Shown here: positions 7,136 through 9,559 of the stretch, one piece after another
Layout of the letters: every line of letters starts with the position of its first letter
Numbering within the stretch: the stretch's first letter is position 1
Origin: an uncultured Muribaculaceae bacterium
GTDB taxonomy: Bacteria; Bacteroidota; Bacteroidia; Bacteroidales; Muribaculaceae
Assembly (NCBI GenBank): GCA_910579995.1
Contig: CAJTWH010000023.1
Coordinates: 42,591 to 52,149, forward strand
Direction of reading: 5' to 3'
Length of the DNA: 9,559 nt
Program-made: the position numbers and the translations under genes
The notes under the pieces: generated by a model
Databases searched by the model: none
Seen by the model: the letters and a program-made list of their open reading frames with translations, nothing else
Told to the model about the DNA's origin: nothing

Positions 7136-7169
7136 AAGTTATGCCCCCTCGGCAGAGGGAGCATAACTT
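7136..7169 (-). terminator. Terminator-like hairpin downstream of the 751-residue protein gene
   Basis: The 15-base arms at 7136-7150 and 7155-7169 pair with a single mismatch (AAGTTATGC then CCCTC against GAGGG then GCATAACTT) around the loop GGCA. It begins 14 bases after the stop codon. No T tract follows on the minus strand (CAGAGCTTG instead), because the MITE-like element begins one base beyond the stem. Termination may be weakened, or may be rho-dependent. Confidence 0.6.
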
Positions 7170-7183
7170 GTGTCAGTGAATGA

Positions 7184-9439
7184 TTATCGTACGGCTACTT
7201 TCGCGCTTGCATTGGCTGTGCGGGCGATGTATATGCCGCGTGCCATGCCGCCGAGGTCTACGCTGTCGGTACCGGTGGCCACGAGCACACCCTGCACATT
7301 GTATACCTCAATATGGCCCGGAGCGCTGACGAGGCTGCCGTTTACTATGATGTCGTTGGCTCCGTCAGATACCACATCCTCTACTCCCGATGTCGCCAAG
7401 TCAAGCGGCAGGTTGTAATAGTGGGTGGTGGCGCCGATAGTAGAGCCTTCTGTTCCGTAGGTTATCGACAGGCGGTTCTGCTTGCCATAGATAGGATAGA
7501 TTGAAAGCAGGGCACCAGACTCGCACTCGCCCAAAAGCAGCAGGTCTTTGCCGACGGGGTTGTCTTTGTCAACAACTTGGGCAATGAGCAATTGCTCTTC
7601 GGTTGCCTTATCGGGATTTTCAGGAGTGGCGCGCTTGATCAGCATCATATATTCCTGCTTGTCGTCGCTGTGGAAGAAGTCTTTCTGCAAGGTCGGGCCA
7701 TTGAGGAAGAGCGAGGCATAATTGACATTGTTGCCCATGTTGATGTTGTCGAAGTGGTCGAAGCTGCCGTCGCGGTTGAGCCATACCACTCGCATATAGT
7801 TGATGTCATGGATGTCATCGTAGCCCGGCTGGCGCATTTCTGCCACATACATGAATGATTTGCCGTCGGCGGTGGGGGTGCGGTCGAGATTGGCCATCAT
7901 GTAGTCGGGATCGGAGTCTTCGTAGTCGTCAAGGCGCAGTCCGTAGTTGAGGCGGAGCTCTGTGGTGAATGTGCGCATGTTGAAGAAGTTGAAGTAGTAA
8001 GCTCCGTTTTCGTATGTGACGAATACCTCCATCGGGTCGAAGCCGTCGATGTCTGACAGACGGGTGTGGCTGTCGGAATTCTCGAAGAGCGAAGCGATGA
8101 GTTTGCCGTCGGAGTCGTAGGTGAAGAAGCTCAATATCTCGCTGTCGCTGCTGGCGATATAGTCGCGGCGGGTGATGATGAATTGAGCCTTGCCGTCAAC
8201 GAAAGCCACGTCGTCGCGATAGCTGAATCCGCCGATACCGTAGTATGAGCAGAGCACATCGTCGTCAGTAACCTTGATAACCGGGATTTTGGTAGATTGG
8301 ATAAGTTCAAACTCCTTGCCGGGCTCAGACTGCTGATAGAGCTCGATGACAAGGTTGTTGGGCTGACGCTGCGTCATGTCGTCCATGTTGGAGTAGAAAG
8401 GCTCGTAGACGGTGTTCTCGTAGTAGGGATACACGAGCACCGGCTTGTCGCCGTTGAGCATTGTCATGATCAGAGGGTCGTCCTGCTGGTTGCCGTTGCA
8501 CTGATAGTAGACGCTTGTCTTGTCGAACAGGAGGGTAAATTCACCATTTTCGTCGACTGCTCCGTAAATCTTGGTGTCGACTTTGTTGCCAAGCTGATAC
8601 TGCCAGAATTTCTCACGTTTTGCAAGAATCTCAGCCTTTTCTTCTTCGGTGAGCGACGACCATCCGTTGCCGTCGGGTACAACCATGGTGAAAGTGTCTT
8701 CCTCATCGATACCCGAGTCGTTGTGCTCATTCATGAATGTCATGAGCACATTCTCGCCGGACTCGTCTGAGGCGTCGAGCACGTCGCTGATAAGGCCGTT
8801 GATTACGCGGATCGGCTCATCATCGCCGCTTGCGTCCTTGGCGCCGTCGAACTGGTATACATACGAATACGAACGCAGGCCGTAGGGCTTCGGATTCACA
8901 ACTATAGAAATCACTACTTCGTATGCATCGTCGCTGTTGAAATAATTCTTGGTGAGGATAGGCAGGAAGTCGACCTGACGCACCCTGAGCTCATCTTCTT
9001 TCAGTACGAAAGTGTCCTTTATTGTGCCTACGAGCTGCATGTCGCTGTCGTAGACGCTCAGTTCGAACGACTTGGGAAGTTCTTCGCTGTAAAACTCATA
9101 ATTGATTGTCTCATACTCGATGTTGCCCTGATAGTACCAGAGCTCGCCGTCGGGGCCGTCGATATCGCCGAAGATATCTTTTACATCAAAGATATAGTCG
9201 GGGGCATATCCGCCGTCGGGAGTGGGAGCGGTGAGTGTGTTTGCAAACCTCGAGGGCTTGCCTTTTTCCATGCGGCTGACAGCATTGTCGATAGATTTCT
9301 GACGCTCACTTTTGAATACTTGTGAGGCTTCAGCCCGGGGTGCTAAGCGCACCGGCGTATAATGCTTATACGGTGCGGCGGCAGTTGCAATGCTTATCGA
9401 AAGCGCAGCTGCAGCCACGATTGGGGTAAAATGTTTCAA
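7184..9439 (-). CDS. Exported acidic protein of unknown family with sorting-like C-terminal tail
   Basis: This 751-residue protein starts at TTG (9439-9437), followed by KHFTPIVAAAALSISIATAAA, a good signal peptide cleaved about residue 22. No in-frame ATG lies upstream, and the next downstream methionine is at residue 57, past the signal peptide; TTG is therefore the best start. I do not recognise the family. The mature part is rich in Asp, Glu and Tyr and has repeated turn motifs such as YDSDMQLVG (130-138), YDSDGKLIAS (441-450) and WLNRDGSFDHF (553-563). These would suit a beta-rich, perhaps propeller-like or calcium-binding, extracellular fold. There is no visible catalytic signature. The tail (684-751) starts SGVEDV and includes EVYNVQGVLV and ARGIYIAR, like the other exported proteins here. 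A promoter lies about 70 bases upstream, and a terminator-like hairpin follows the stop. The protein is probably cell-surface or released; the function is unknown. Confidence 0.85.
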   Translation of the reverse strand: MKHFTPIVAAAALSISIATAAAPYKHYTPVRLAPRAEASQVFKSERQKSIDNAVSRMEKGKPSRFANTLTAPTPDGGYAPDYIFDVKDIFGDIDGPDGELWYYQGNIEYETINYEFYSEELPKSFELSVYDSDMQLVGTIKDTFVLKEDELRVRQVDFLPILTKNYFNSDDAYEVVISIVVNPKPYGLRSYSYVYQFDGAKDASGDDEPIRVINGLISDVLDASDESGENVLMTFMNEHNDSGIDEEDTFTMVVPDGNGWSSLTEEEKAEILAKREKFWQYQLGNKVDTKIYGAVDENGEFTLLFDKTSVYYQCNGNQQDDPLIMTMLNGDKPVLVYPYYENTVYEPFYSNMDDMTQRQPNNLVIELYQQSEPGKEFELIQSTKIPVIKVTDDDVLCSYYGIGGFSYRDDVAFVDGKAQFIITRRDYIASSDSEILSFFTYDSDGKLIASLFENSDSHTRLSDIDGFDPMEVFVTYENGAYYFNFFNMRTFTTELRLNYGLRLDDYEDSDPDYMMANLDRTPTADGKSFMYVAEMRQPGYDDIHDINYMRVVWLNRDGSFDHFDNINMGNNVNYASLFLNGPTLQKDFFHSDDKQEYMMLIKRATPENPDKATEEQLLIAQVVDKDNPVGKDLLLLGECESGALLSIYPIYGKQNRLSITYGTEGSTIGATTHYYNLPLDLATSGVEDVVSDGANDIIVNGSLVSAPGHIEVYNVQGVLVATGTDSVDLGGMARGIYIARTANASAKVAVR
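7187..7390 (-). other. C-terminal sorting-like tail of the 751-residue protein
   Basis: Residues 684-751 begin SGVEDV, then carry HIEVYNVQGVLVATG and GGMARGIYIART, ending in SAKVAVR. The linker after SGVEDV is longer than in the other two proteins and contains an extra IIVNGSLVSAPG strand. This is the fullest version of the tail in the window. The type IX-like reading is inference. Confidence 0.6.
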
Positions 9440-9507
9440 GACTGCTATATTTGATTGATTACTATTTAGATAATTGAGAGGTGCAGGAGGGATACTTTTT
9501 CCATTTG

Positions 9508-9515
9508 CAAAAGTA
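9508..9515 (-). promoter_or_regulatory. Bacteroidetes -7 promoter element for the 751-residue protein gene
   Basis: The minus strand reads TACTTTTG, matching TAnnTTTG, and is followed by CAAATGG. It ends 68 bases before the TTG start, leaving a leader of about 60 bases. The AT-rich stretch upstream resembles that before the AAA-ATPase-like gene. The -33 box is not clear. Confidence 0.65.
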
Positions 9516-9559
9516 CATAAAAAATTCGAGATTTTTTACACCGGCAGAATAAAAAGGTC

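Overview
The window looks like chromosomal DNA of a gut-type Bacteroidales bacterium, possibly Muribaculaceae or a Prevotella relative. The family call is inference. The support is: Bacteroidetes-type -7 promoter elements (TAnnTTTG), no Shine-Dalgarno sequences before the starts, a streptopain-family (C10) protease with a Spi prodomain, an AAA-ATPase-like protein of a family greatly expanded in Bacteroidales, and large exported proteins ending in a 'VYN-x-QG ... GIYI ... K' tail. All four genes lie on the minus strand, so transcription runs from right to left.

Layout in transcription order. From 9559 to 9440 there is a short upstream region with a good -7 element. From 9439 to 7184 is a 751-residue exported acidic protein of no recognised family, which appears to start at TTG. 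From 7183 to 6851 is a 333-base gap holding a terminator-like hairpin and a 242-bp MITE-like element with perfect 17-bp terminal inverted repeats. From 6850 to 3068 is a 1260-residue exported protein with five tandem Ig-like (beta-sandwich) repeats. A perfect 16-bp terminator hairpin lies at 3054-3012. From 2929 to 494 is an 811-residue C10 cysteine protease with an intact Cys/His active site. A terminator at 473-437 and a promoter at 384-377 follow. From 353 to the left edge is the N-terminal 117 residues of an AAA-ATPase-like protein.

The three large proteins each have a signal peptide and a similar C-terminal tail beginning SG(I/V)E(N/D)V or TGVEDV. They therefore probably leave the cytoplasm by the general secretory route and share a surface-delivery or sorting step, possibly type IX-like. 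A protease next to a multi-domain beta-sandwich protein suggests a surface protein cluster. Each gene has its own terminator-like hairpin, so they are not clearly one operon. No CRISPR array, rRNA, tRNA, integrase or full insertion sequence is visible. The most unusual DNA-level feature is the MITE-like element upstream of the 1260-residue gene, which also carries a promoter-like motif pointing at that gene.
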